Shown one piece after another: positions 33,763-44,717 of a stretch of DNA of 64,000 bases. Within the stretch, counting starts at the first letter, position 1. Each line of letters begins with the position of its first letter. This stretch comes from Orbilia blumenaviensis (taxonomy: Eukaryota > Ascomycota > Orbiliomycetes > Orbiliales > Orbiliaceae), in contig JAVHNS010000002.1 in NCBI GenBank assembly GCA_036872755.1, positions 2,418,001 to 2,482,000 of the forward strand, given 5' to 3'. The notes beneath the pieces were generated by a model that was not told where the DNA came from, searched no databases, and worked only from the letters and a program-made list of their open reading frames with translations. Position numbers and translations under genes: made by a program.

Positions 33763-35853
33763 ATTAACTCTAGCAAGCTTAATATACTATGATACATAAT
33801 CTAAATTTGTTATAAATAGAGATCCCCTTCCCATAAATTAGGCCCGCCGAATGCGAGTATTCATAGCTGAGCACTCCCGATACTTGGTTCTCAATAAGCA
33901 ACATTCCATTCGACCCAACTCCGAAGAGAGGCAGGGATCGTAAAACTCTAGAACCTAGTCCTTGTATATTAACATTTAGGGTCATCCTGACAATGCATTT
34001 AAGTATAGTAGTGTACTTTCTATTAAGTCACTCTACTTCGATTATGCCATTAGTGCGGCTCGGTAGATACCGCTATTAATCGGAGGATTGCATGGAAGGT
34101 TCTAAAAAGTATCGGGAGTTGCGGAATTGAGAATAGTAATCTATAGCTTGCCATATCCACACAAGAGTATCAGCCAATTGCATGTAATTTTCATGATCCC
34201 ATGACCCAGGAGCTTGCTGAAGGGAGTGTTACACAAGTTTGGTGCTCTTGTAGGGTCTGTACCCGGCTATTGGCCGAGGTAAATATTAATTTGCCGTAGA
34301 GGTGGAGCAGTTGAGATCGAGCTCATAGGCCGAGCTTGAAAATTCAATTCAGGGAACCGAACCTCTTTATAAAGGCTTGGGGTATTTTGCGTGCACATCA
34401 GATGGAAGACTTGGCCGAGCGCTTAGAAGCTGATGTCTCTGATTCTGTTGGCTGATTGACTTTGATAAGATAATATGTTAGTTAAACATCAGCAATACTT
34501 GCCGAAACGAAGATCCGACTCCGGTTGCCGAGTGTTCAGGACACAATATCGGCATTTAAGGGCTTTATATATTTCTGGTGCTAGTAGAAACTTAGAGTGA
34601 ATATTAATATGCGCCTGCGATGGCAGTGACATTGCAGGAAGGCTGCATCACCACGGTTCTCATAACATAATTCGAAGGTTTAAGTACCGGTATACCTCCT
34701 TTCATCGGCACCTCAAATCCTTTATGGGCTCATGGGAGGGTACACTGTGACCTAGCCACTCATAATCTTTTGGCCTAATACATATTAATGTTGGAGTATT
34801 TAGAAACTTGTGCAGTAATAGTGTAATAAACGCACCTGAATCCGAGGCTATACTGCATTTGACGTGCAGACGTGCAAGCCTATTGAACTAATGCCTGTGC
34901 GTTCAGAGTATGCATATGGATCCTGTAATATTTTAGTGGATTTAAAGTCTCTGCATTCCCAGACCACTTCCAGGATCAAAAGCCAAACGAAACATGCCAC
35001 TCCGTGGGATTTGGTTTATGAGGCCAGTGGTACCATGGTAGCATGAGCGTGTTGAGAAAGTGATTTCGCGTCGTGGGCCTGGGCTCACATCGCAGCCATG
35101 AGTTGTCCGGAATCTAAGGGATCGAGTCCTAAAAATACTTCGGAACGCAGGTTTAGAGTTTTGTTTCGTATCTTCTGAAATTTCTATGGGCTGTAGTGGT
35201 GTTAGGAGAAGCTGTTCAGCTAAACGCATTGATGTTGATCAGGTTATTCTCTCCCCGGCCGCGCCACGCTAGATGCGACCGTCGGCGCCGCGGCCGTAAC
35301 GGGTCCACTTCTTGGAGGCTGGTTTACGGGACTTGTTGTCACTATCAACAGCCAGTTGTGCACTCGAGTGCGTTTTTTCGTTGACTGTGGAGCATCCTAC
35401 GCTTTGACCCTTTTGTCTTCGGCCAAATATACCAAGGTTTAACCTAAGGTATATGTAACAGCGAAGACCGACTCGACATGCCTGCCAACATAATATCGAT
35501 CAACAATCAAGTAGCAAAAATAAAAGGCCGAGAGAGATAACCGATGGCCAGACATTCTCGGTGCCACAAGCCAAAAGGAATTGTGAGACGGTAGGCGAAT
35601 CATCGGTCCTGTAATGCCAGCATTTGTTGGTCAAGGACGCTGTGATCGATTGTCTGGCCATGGCCGTAGGGAGTAGATGACACATGAAAATGTGGATGAC
35701 GTGTGGTAGATTAAATGGACCCATGAGTTCCCAAGCATACCGATTAATTATAACCCGAGCGTGTGCATGCTCCATGGCTCGACTAGTACTCGTGGCCTTT
35801 TGTTTATTATGCATCAGGCTGTATACTACGCATATGCGCATTAAGACCAGTCA
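33763..35853. other. Stretch with only weak candidates
   Basis: ATG-initiated open frames on either strand at 34891-35046 (+, 51 residues) and 35229-34942 (-, 95 residues, M-RLAEQLLLTPLQPIE start) overlap each other, and another lies at 35841-35500 (-). None has a leader, splice evidence or recognised content, so I do not call them. One dispersed-motif copy lies at 35301-35335, inside a GC-rich patch (about 35258-35310). Confidence 0.35.
35301..35335 (+). repeat. Dispersed 35-bp motif copy
   Basis: GGGTCCACTTCTTGGAGGCT followed by GGTTTACGGGACTTG. In the matching frame it reads HFLEAGLRDLL and stays open for about 20 further codons. Confidence 0.6.
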
Positions 35854-36240
35854 TCAAGGAGATCGGCTCTTTGGTCCCGATATTTGAGGCGTTCTGTGAC
35901 ACAATGTTGCATGGAATTGATGCAGAATCGCACAATACACTTGGAAGCCTCCCAGGCTCAATTTTATGGTTGTACAGAAACTTAATTTAACATAGAGTGA
36001 AGATAGATTGGATATCAATATTGAGGATTTTTTCGCCTCGGAGTGACGCCGTACTTGCTGTCGTGAGAGGATTAATGAATTCATGAAAGAGCTCCATGGA
36101 TCCAATTTGGGTCCTCTGGTTCCCGCTATAGTGGGGCGTCGAAGAGGGGTTTCATTATCGGGAATAGGATGCCAATTTGCAACTGGAGTATATACGTATG
36201 TAGTCCTGCGGTGCGGACCTGTCTGCGTCGGCGCCTGCAT
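35854..36240 (-). CDS. Hypothetical protein or second exon
   Basis: ATG at 36240, 128 residues. The first half reads MQAPTQTGPHRRTTYVYTPV then ANWHPIPDNETPLRRP and looks like genuine protein; the second half is Ser/Leu/Cys-rich and less convincing. A CTACAG acceptor-like site lies just upstream, so this may be a downstream exon whose first part I could not find. No family recognised. Confidence 0.28.
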   Translation of the reverse strand: MQAPTQTGPHRRTTYVYTPVANWHPIPDNETPLRRPTIAGTRGPKLDPWSSFMNSLILSRQQVRRHSEAKKSSILISNLSSLYVKLSFCTTIKLSLGGFQVYCAILHQFHATLCHRTPQISGPKSRSP

Positions 36241-36466
36241 ATGCCAAGATCTACACCTGTAGAGGTCGAGGTCAAGTAGCAGGCATGTGTATCTAACTGC
36301 GTGAAATATTTTCTATTAGTCCACAACAACCGCTATTTAATCCGCGATTGCAAGAGCTCGTGAGGCGAACAATGTATGCATATCAGTACAACCTAGGTAC
36401 CTAAAGTTAGCCAATTGCTGTCCATCGTCCGTCGACCATAACAATTAGCTTCCAGACACCAAATAG

Positions 36467-36475
36467 TATATAAAG
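36467..36475 (+). promoter_or_regulatory. TATA box before the 36.6-kb relic
   Basis: TATATAAAG followed by a C/T-rich leader and the start context CATCGACC-ATG at 36568. It is one of the cleanest promoter-like layouts in the archipelago. Confidence 0.45.
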
Positions 36476-36567
36476 CCCCATGCCTCCCCTGACACTTTGC
36501 AGCCTCTTACTCTATCGATAATCCTTTGGCTATTCAGTTTTCATATTCATCCTCAAACCCATCGACC

Positions 36568-37854
36568 ATGTTTGCAAGTTCAAGACAGCCCCATTATTTT
36601 TGGGCAACTCACGTGTCATAGCAGCTTGGCGTCACTTTATATTGGATCGCTAAAACCGGAGAATTCCTTGTCAGGTCAATAGCACCTGACCATTACACTT
36701 GTCGAGCTAATTCCGGTATATTTAGACGGACAAACAGATATCTGTGTTGCTATTGACAACACATAGTGGGGAAACACTCAATGCTTGGCAAGATCTCGTT
36801 TCACAAATCACAATTGACAACAACATCTCTGACGTGTCAAGCACGATCGGGAATTCCTTCTTCATACTAACTATAACTCTATGGACACTTCGAAAACCCT
36901 CACCAATGACATCAAATGAGACAATTACGAGGCGGAATATTTCACCAGAACCGAACGAGCACACACGAACCACAATTGCAAGGCTCAGCGCAGGTTTATT
37001 CCGCAGCCGATGTGATATATCGAAAGAAAGATATGGATTCTGGCCTACAGGGTAATGGGGCGGTCCTTGTATTCCTTATGTATTCAATTCTGGATATTTA
37101 GCAGTGGAGACATGAGATTGGTCTCGTATTCAAAGCCGGTCTGGGCGCTACTTTCAGTGGGCCGTCGAGGCGGTGAACGGCTTTGGGTCCTGATGAAGTA
37201 GCTATGGAGAACGAGATAGCTAGCGGTACCTACAGCCAATTCGACTCATGGCGAATGATGTGGCTCCCTACCACTTTGGATGAATTGGGCGACAATGGCG
37301 CCCTTGCCTTCGCAGGATCTGTTCTCAAACAACTTGAGGATTTCTGCATCTCCTGTAGGTAGCACCGGCGTCATATCTCTTGGTTTCTTTGCTAGATGTC
37401 AGGCTAACTCACAAGATTTGCAGTTTTAGCTTCCTGGTAGCCTTGAAAGGTTCATTCAACATTACAAGTAATCTTAAATCTGACCATTACCCCAGGACAC
37501 TTTGTGGAAGCTGGTTACGATACCACTTTACCCGTGAAGTTCACCAACTCTCGAGTATCGCCAACCTATCCTTCCGGGGGCCCTGCTCCAAAAGAGTATC
37601 AACCCACCTATCAGGCGATGCTCCTAGGCTAAATTTTGCGAATTGGCGAACCAGTTCGGGATTTGATCTTCAAGCCCTTGTGGCCACACGATATGATCAT
37701 CCCCTGGTATTTGGCCTTCCGTTCCCGCGACCCAGGCCGCCTAGTGTCGGCGACTACGTTTCTAACTCATCGTCACTATCTTGTACCCGCTAAAACTGAC
37801 ACAAGATGCAAAGAAAATTATAAGGGGCTGATGGTAAAGCACCTGTTACCCTAA
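36568..37854 (+). pseudogene. Decayed gene with in-frame stops
   Basis: A promoter-like region and ATG (MFASSRQPHYFWATHVS) lead into a locus where protein-like blocks share one reading frame but are separated by stops. Block 1 (36985-37098) reads YSAADVIYRKKDMDSG and GAVLVFLMYSILDI, then TAG. Block 2 reads QWRHEIGLVFKAGLGATFSG PSRR, then TGA. Block 3 reads MENEIASGTYSQFDSWRMMW LPTTLDELGDNGALAFAGSV and ends at an AG/GTAGCA donor (about 37358). After a roughly 130-nt intron (CCCCAG acceptor near 37493) the same frame reads HFVEAGYDTTLPVKF, then TYPSGGPAPKEYQPTYQAML LG, TAA, and ILRIGEPVRDLIFKPLWPHD. All three stops could come from CAG, CGA and CAA by one C-to-T change. A dispersed-motif copy lies at the third block. 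Family not recognised. Confidence 0.4.
37491..37526 (+). repeat. Dispersed 35-bp motif, coding-like copy
   Basis: CCCAGGACACTTTGTGGAAG followed by CTGGTTACGATACCA. It lies within the protein-like frame of the decayed gene, read as GHFVEAGYDT, and is the most diverged of the internal copies. Confidence 0.45.
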
Positions 37855-38014
37855 GGTCCAGAGTTGAGACAAATTGTTGGCTATGGCAAAAATCCTCCAA
37901 TCTCCCAAAGTCACAATAGAAGATGTGTTTTTGGCTTGATCCTTTTTTGTATATTCTCTTCAGATATGGCTTTAGTCTAACCCGTCGGTAGAGGCTCTTT
38001 TTGTCTTTCACCAC

Positions 38015-38024
38015 TATATAAAAG
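38015..38024 (+). promoter_or_regulatory. TATA box upstream of the Pro-rich ORF at 38201
   Basis: TATATAAAAG, about 185 bp before the ATG. A second element, TATATAAAA (38166-38174), lies only 27 bp before the ATG, so either could be used, and an in-frame ATG at 38222 is an alternative start. Confidence 0.42.
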
Positions 38025-38200
38025 GCCGGAATTGTGCTATTGATCAGACATGGGATCATACCAAAAACAACCACCTTGCTACCGAAGCGTCCTAGTTTCG
38101 AGAGTACTAAGAAAAAGCCCTCTTGAACACTACCATCTTCATTGTTCCTGTGCACTCTTCATAGTTATATAAAACGCTTCTACTTTCTCGAGATAACCAA

Positions 38201-38533
38201 ATGGGGCAACTTAGCTCCGAGATGTCCGCTCTCCCGAGCTTTTTACGTCCTACTGCGGCTGACTGCGAAGCCGTCGATGGCACCGCGCGGAAACGAGACA
38301 AAGTGGCGCCCAGTTTTGCGCCAGCACCAAATCTGCCAAACCAAGGCCAGCCTACTCATGACCCTCCTCGCCAACCCTCAAACCCTCCTGCTCCATTACC
38401 AGTACCCAGTCCTGGACAAGGTACCAGTCCTGGACAAGGTATCAGTCCTGGACAAGGTAGACCACCGCGTCCAAGGACCAACCCAGACGCTCACAGCCGC
38501 ACCCCCCGTCTGGCACACCCGAGCCGTTTCTAA
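38201..38533 (+). CDS. Pro/Gly-rich protein with hexapeptide repeats
   Basis: Single open frame of 110 residues: MGQLSSEMSALPSFLRPTAA, then SFAPAPNLPNQGQPTHDPPR and QPSNPPAPLPVP, three hexapeptides SPGQG(T/I/R), and RPPRPRTNPD. The repeats come from three 18-bp units (38407-38460) differing only at the last base, so the expansion is recent. The nucleotide string CCTCGCCAACCCTCA is shared with the gene at 32645. Unlike its relatives it needs no intron, though a CTGAC...GAAG site near 38265 could act as a phase-1 acceptor for an upstream exon I could not find. No signal peptide. Function unknown; disordered by composition. Confidence 0.42.
   Translation: MGQLSSEMSALPSFLRPTAADCEAVDGTARKRDKVAPSFAPAPNLPNQGQPTHDPPRQPSNPPAPLPVPSPGQGTSPGQGISPGQGRPPRPRTNPDAHSRTPRLAHPSRF
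38407..38460 (+). repeat. 18-bp coding tandem repeat, three units
   Basis: CAGTCCTGGACAAGGTA plus a variable last base (C, T, G), three times head to tail, encoding SPGQG(T/I/R). Confidence 0.95.
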
Positions 38534-40132
38534 AGCGATAACGGATACCTCGACTGTTTCATAGCAAAATGATAGGGTACTTGGTCGCAACTCGTTACCA
38601 AGTTAGATCTATAGAGCTACCTATCGCTAAATATAATTCCTGGCCCTTCGCTCCTTCGCAAAGGAGGATTTGGAAGCCCTGGTCGGCTCCATACGCTGGT
38701 TTTGCATAAGTGATGGCTCCCTTGCGCCATCCCTTTGATTAAATGTCCCAAATATACACGCAGAGTCGTGACGAACTGCACCATTTGTCTGTTTCCCTTG
38801 CGTTTTAGACTTAGAAAAGGAAGAAAAATCAGGAAAAAAATTGAAAAAGAAAAAAGAAGAACGCTCCCACAGATGTTTTCGAGGGTTTAGAGAAATATTT
38901 CATTCACTTGTACTTTAGCATTGGAGAGGCTAGGAATCCTTAATCTTTAATATCAAAGCCGATCTGTTGGGTTGGTTTTTTCCAAAATTGTTCATCCCGG
39001 GTGCTTGCCGTCAATGACATCGTTAAATATTTCCCTCTATATTGTTTAAATCGCTAGATCGGAGAAGGGAATATTCGAATCCTACGTTGTGATCCGTATC
39101 CATTCCTGTGAAGTATTTAAAATCATGAATAATCAATATCAGTCATTTCAAGCTACAATTAACCAGCCTCGAAGGTTTGCATCCAGCCCTCTGAGAAAAA
39201 GCCACGGCTAGTTACATGAAAAATATACCTAGAGCAGTACACATTAATCATCGCCTTCATGGGTCCGGGTCCAGGGCCCCGCGAAGAAGAAGATTCTTGG
39301 CACTAAGTAATCACGTGTTTGTGATTGACACCCTGTGTAACCATATGAAATACTTGAAAAGTTAGCCCAGATAGCTTATCCAGCTTATCAGATGGCGCTC
39401 ATTTACTATTTGCAGAAGTTTCCTAGTTGAGAACTACAACAACAGCCATTTCGATATGTCAAAGGCGCTGGTACGCTTTATAAATTTAATCTCTCAACAT
39501 GTGCATACAGCAATTAAATCCCCGACAATAGACATGCTATACCTCATATCTAGTGCAATGTGCAATGAAACTAGATATTTCAGGAAAGTTTGTATGACTA
39601 GGGTCTCCCAAAGGCTGATCGGAATTCTCAAAAGTGGTGCCGGATGCGACTAAAAAAGTGGCCAAGCTTGCACTTGTAAGATTTGTAGGTATATCATTAT
39701 CTGCTTAAATTGAAGACAATGCTAATTTGGCAATATGTACAATTAATTCCTGGCGAATTAGGTCCGTGTCCACTTCATGAGAACTGCGGGTTGAGAGCTC
39801 CAGATAGGCGTTCTACATCGATCGCTATGAGTACGGTGTGCTTCTAGATTAGGCGAGATAATGTATAAGCTTATAAGGGTATCGCGCTTTCAACCTTAAG
39901 GATTCAGCATCTTTATCCTGGGCTCTAATAATGATAAAAACTGCCCAGCATTCCATGGATACAGTATATATCCGCAATAACCTTAAATATCTGCGTTAGC
40001 TTCAAATATTTGCATTAGCCTCACTAGCCCCGAATATTTGCAGTAGCCTCGAATATCTGCAGCGGCTTTCGAGCTCGTGATCATCATGCATGCATTTCAT
40101 CCGAACTTTTGATTGGCCACTTGCTGGACGCT
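38534..40132. other. Stretch with one weak candidate
   Basis: An ATG frame at 39456-39653 (65 residues, MSKALVRFINLISQHVHTAI) is protein-like and begins MSK like the gene at 44355, but has no leader or splice support. The rest is stop-rich, with TATTTGC/AATATCTGC short repeats near 39970-40060. Confidence 0.35.
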
Positions 40133-40393
40133 ATGGACCCGGCATATCCTATCGATGACAAGCAATATGCATATGAAGATTGTATTCGGCGGAACTCCAC
40201 CATCACGTTTCGAAAGAATTTGTCTTCTGGGTACCCGGGAGCCCACTCATATTGTCAGCAATTCATAATGCCCTTGAGCGGTACAGCGGTACAGTTGATT
40301 GGTACGGAGAGTTCCCTTATGCTGTTTAATTCGGTCTACAACTTGACTCGACGTAGCAGTGCTGTCCTCGACAACAATACACACTTCTCTTGA
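40133..40393 (+). CDS. Hypothetical small protein
   Basis: ATG at 40133, 86 residues: MDPAYPIDDKQYAYEDCIRR, then FRKNLSSGYPGAHSYCQQF. Mixed composition unlike random translation, no intron needed. The open frame extends 24 bases upstream without an ATG. No family recognised and no clear promoter. Confidence 0.3.
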   Translation: MDPAYPIDDKQYAYEDCIRRNSTITFRKNLSSGYPGAHSYCQQFIMPLSGTAVQLIGTESSLMLFNSVYNLTRRSSAVLDNNTHFS

Positions 40394-42531
40394 ATCGACG
40401 AATCATGTTAATGAAGGTACCCGAAGGGGGCTTATGTGTCTTACCATTCACTGAGGTGTTTGCTAGTCTGCTACACCCAGTCAGACTTCCTGCTAATCTA
40501 AGAAAGAACACGGTTGACCACTCAAGCACCCTGAGCCCCACAATATAATCTACACTATCTCATAAATACCCCGCCTTATACCTCCCCTGCCTATTTTTCC
40601 CTAGCCTTTTAGAGTCAATTATGTTCCAGATGGGCCTTTTCTTTTATTCCTTTTTTGAGAACAAGGCGCTTAGGCACAGCTTAGAAATCGTTTCCTTTGT
40701 AGCACCCTCGATGGCCTGATCTACAACTGACGTCAGCGGTTCTAATCGCCAGAGGGTTGGCATTTCACCCAGATATCCAGGCCCCAGAAACCCTTTCATA
40801 ATTCATGTTGTTGGACTTTCTGCGCCCCTCCCAGTCATAAGATATTACCATATGGATAATCGAGAGTTAGCCTAGGATAGGATCGTTGTCGACGTGTCGC
40901 TCTGTTCTTGGGGCAGTGTCGCTGATCTCTGCGACAATACAACTGGACGCATACTCCCAACTACTCACGAAACTGAAGGCTTCCAACAGCCTATGGCGGG
41001 CGGAATTCTATCGAACCAAGCCTTTGCAGAGATTTTCGAGACTCAAAACTGTCCATGGTGGTAAAACTTTTCTCTTTTGATGAATTGTCTAGCATATGAG
41101 CATCCCTCCATCTGCTTCTTCCTCCCTGGGGGATCCCGATACTTCGTTTTCATCATTATTGTAGGCCGCCCCGCGCGCCGAGCATAAACTATATTTATCT
41201 CACCACGTACTACCTTAACCTTCTCCCTGGGATTCCCCACAGTATTTCCATGCAGTCTGGCCTTGCAGTATCACGGTTCTAAACTTCTAGAAGCTCTAAC
41301 GTTGGGAACCCCTCCATCATCGAGTTTTGGTTCGGGGCCAATGGCATCAATCGTTGTAATTTCACACACCGCTAAATGGCCTTTTTCTCGAAAAAAAAAA
41401 AAGGAAAAAAAGGAAAAAAGGGGAAAAAAAAGGAAAACTCCTCATCAACAGCATGGATGCTCTATGTGTAAGATTGACCCTGGAATCTGCGCTTCTGGTA
41501 ACACTGAACTAGGTCGAAAACACCAGCCATCAGTTTTATCGAATAATGTATACGTAGGTGAGGGGTATCAACCAGTATTTCTCGAGCTCCTCCGAGATGC
41601 ATCGATGTTGAAATTCAATGTCTATTGATATCATGAAGCCTCCCAGCCCACCCTGAAAAAAATCTTATCCCCAACATGATATGCGCTAAAGTTCCCGATA
41701 TGAGCGCCTGGCCCAACGTCATCGAGCCTACGATGAAGTGGCATACGTCGCTAATATCGCGCTCGTCGCTCCTATGATCCTCCGCTCCCCCGAGGATCTT
41801 CTGGGTAAAATTCGTTCGCATCCACCAACCATTCTAATATTTACCCCTCCATGGCTGATTGCTCAAGGGTTTTAGACTTATCGTGCCAGCTGTACGTTAG
41901 TGGGGCTGAATGAAGCTATCGAATCTAGCTTCTACCGAGGGGAAGGCTCGGAGGTTGTCTAGCTTCGCGTATGTTATGCAGATGCTGGATGCAGGCCCAC
42001 AAATCTACTTTTAATTATAGCCCTGTTTCGTGAAGCTTCCCCTAGACGTACCGTTCGCTGGCGGACGATGAAAAAAAAAATTCTTTTACCCGTTTTTTCC
42101 AATTCTTTTTCCTTCAGTTTTAATACATTTGTGGTATACTTGAGCTTGTAAAGGCCTTGTTGTGGGATGGATAGCGAAGTATTCTAAACCTGTAACACAT
42201 TTCTCTGATGTAGGTTCAGCAGAACATTTATACAGCACTATTCAAAAAAAAAAAAAAAAAATGAAACCATCATTAGTGCGAGCAGTGTCTCATAATATAA
42301 TCCTGACCTGAAAAGCCAGCATGTAAGCCATCCCGAATTAGATTTCGATTAAGCTAATTAAGCAAATGTTGCATCCCGGAAACTAAATACTTTTGGGCCT
42401 CATACACCAGTCGGGACATTACACAATAGCATTGGGCGAGGTCCTAAACCCTTCCTAATCTAGCCTAATAGCTTAATAGGAACCAACACCAGTCTAATGG
42501 GATGTTTTTTTTCTGTTTTTTTTTTTTTTAT

Positions 42532-42565
<34 letters not shown>

Positions 42566-43252
42566 GCAACCGCGGGTGATTGTAAAAAATTCTTCGACGA
42601 GTAAAGTTAAAACAACCTGGATCAGGGTTCTAATTTTATTTTACTACTAGATACATGTACCTGATGTATTCCCTTTGTAAAGGACTTAAACATCTCACAA
42701 TAAGAATATTTCATTACCATCTCCGATATAAGTCGGGACAGCTTGGATATTATAGCAGCCACGTGCACAACCGCAGTAATGTCGGTTACAACCGTTGAAA
42801 CGCTCTATAGACCACTTGCCATATATGTTGGTGTTCGATTTGTTGGCAGCGATAAAACTTCGGGCCCCCATTGGAATATTAGAAAACTAAGACACTACCC
42901 CCGTTCTCTATAGGCCTAATAGATACTTACTAATATATAATTTGCATCACTATCGTATATCACACGGGCACGCCGCCACGATGATTTCATGAATTCATCT
43001 TTCATTGGAACACTATTTGGTCCCACCATATCGATCGCCTGACCTGCGCCGCTCCTTCTAAACTGCTGGTATACCATTGGGCCACGCTACATTTAGTATG
43101 GTTATCTAAATACAGCCACTAATTTTCAAAAAGAAACTCCAATTAGATTTGATTTTCGAAAAGGATCGCTAGGATGGCAGCCCAAGACGAATTTTAGTCC
43201 AAATTTTTCAAAGTATGTATGTGCGAAGGTGAGGTGTAGGCATACAAAAGTC
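40394..43252. other. Stretch without a supported gene
   Basis: Open frames at 40886-41080, 41263-41628 and 41821-41615 are ATG-poor or include a homopolymer-encoded Lys run and are not called. Notable items are the A/G-run near 41390-41435 and a long T-run directly followed by an A-run at 42505-42564. Confidence 0.4.
42505..42564. repeat. Back-to-back poly(T)/poly(A) tract
   Basis: About 34 nt almost all T followed immediately by about 26 A, forming a perfect-looking snap-back sequence. A smaller one occurs at 12508-12536 in the last intron of the PHAF1-like gene. Confidence 0.9.
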
Positions 43253-43260
43253 TATAAATT
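43253..43260 (+). promoter_or_regulatory. TATA box of the Pro-rich gene at 43422
   Basis: TATAAATT followed by a C-rich leader. A second AT run, (AT)7, sits about 45 bp before the ATG, which itself has the context AACAAACCAA-ATG. Confidence 0.42.
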
Positions 43261-43421
43261 CAAGCCCCCCCTCCATCCTACCGAGGAAATTCTATATTCC
43301 CATACAAGCCAACTTCCCTGAAAAGCACTCAGAAACTTAATCTAAAGCCCTTAAAGCCATTGAATTATCAGTATATATATATATATACCCTCTCTAAGAT
43401 TTTTATCTTCAAACAAACCAA

Positions 43422-43774
43422 ATGCCGAACTTTAATCGATACCGACCGGAGCAGAGCACAACATGCTCTCCCGATATCATCCGAGGCCCACCGCAAAAAG
43501 GTTCGTCAATTGACATTATAATCAATAGATTATATAGATTTATATATATATCTATAGGCTAGTCCGTAGCCTTGCACACCATGGCAGCTGTCGCGACTTA
43601 ACCGATAAGTTATCGATGAACTAACAATAATTTTGACGGTTTCTAGGCTCTTTGGTGAGACACAGCCAACCTAATCAACCACCAAACCCAAGACCGGGCC
43701 CGCCGCCATCCACTTCGAATCCGCCAACTCAAGGCCCGCCACCTTCATTTTCGATGCCTCAGAATCCAAATTGA
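43422..43774 (+). CDS. Pro-rich archipelago protein, two exons
   Basis: Exon 1 is 43422-43500 (MPNFNRYRPEQSTTCSPDII RGPPQK plus one base). The intron is 43501-43646 (146 nt), GTTCGT donor, CTAAC branch point, TTTCTAG acceptor. Exon 2 is 43647-43774, phase 1. The product is 68 residues, with second exon SLVRHSQPNQPPNPRPGPPP then STSNPPTQGPPPSFSMPQNP N. It is the cleanest member of the set: strong start context, upstream TATA, and both exons close exactly. The GTTCGT donor is unusual but has the right phase. No domain, signal peptide or membrane segment. A second family member starts 580 bp downstream on the same strand, which suggests local duplication. Function unknown. Confidence 0.55.
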
Positions 43775-44354
43775 GGCCGCATATGTACCTGCATAGTAAG
43801 TAAAAAGCGGTCCCTAGGCCTTTGATTGAACTTGCATTAAACCCAACTACGATATAGGCTGTCCTGGTCTCAGAAACTGGTCTCCAAGAAATGATCCACA
43901 CTTCTCTCAGATAACGGTCGCCCCTGTATGCCTATTGCTAGGCTATTGATTTTCAACCATGTAGCTGGAGGGCCTCGAGTAGCTGCTTAAACTTTCAGAA
44001 TACCTCAGCAGTCTAGCAAGCCAGCCTTCGTCCCTGTTCTGTTTTTTAGATATCAGCCCACCCTGTACGGTCGTTTAATTACAAAGATTCCCTTTTATGA
44101 CACACCCTAAAAAGCCGTTTTCATGTGGCGAAGCTTGACTCGTAAATATTCTCACCTCCCGAGCATTTGAATGCTTTGGGTTAATAAATGTCTAATACGA
44201 TACGGAGATCAGTCACCGGACAAAGGCCCTCAAGGCAATTTAAGCTTCTCATAGTCTTGCGCGTTGTAGCCATTCGCAAGCCCAGATTAACTTGAGCCTC
44301 ACTCAGTCTTGATACTAGGTTCCAAGTATCTTAATTTGAGGATTAAGTACCAAA

Positions 44355-44717
44355 ATGTCTAAACTTATCGAATTAGTTAGACCGGTACCCCAGCCCGAGC
44401 GTTAGTTAGTATTTAGCGCGGATTAGGCAGGTTTAGGGTTGTTAAACTCTACCCGTTTCTTCTAATCCTAATTAAGATTCACTAGCCTCTTTGACACTTG
44501 CACATCGTGTCACACCCTAAACCAAATTACAGGTGGGGAATCCCTTGCCCAAGATTTAACACGATTGAAAATACCCAGCCCAACGCGTTCCGTTCCATCG
44601 CACTCAGTCCCTCCGCCAGGCCTGCCTCGTGCCACAGATCACAAAATGTTGTTGGCAATTGTGTCAGAACTTTCTGCATGTGCAAAACATATGCGACTTA
44701 GTGCTAGTACGAACTAG
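44355..44717 (+). CDS. Pro-rich archipelago protein, two exons
   Basis: Exon 1 is 44355-44400 (MSKLIELVRPVPQPE plus one base), start context TACCAAA-ATG, donor GTTAGT. The intron is 44401-44532 (132 nt) with a CTAAAC branch point. Exon 2 is 44533-44717, phase 1, giving 76 residues: GESLAQDLTRLKIPSPTRSV, then PSHSVPPPGLPRATDHK and a more ordinary helix-like end MLLAIVSELSACAKHMRLSA. The G-[DE]-x-LAQD-[FL] start of exon 2 matches the gene at 32645. Reading exon 2 in another frame gives a less coherent protein from an internal start. Function unknown. Confidence 0.5.
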
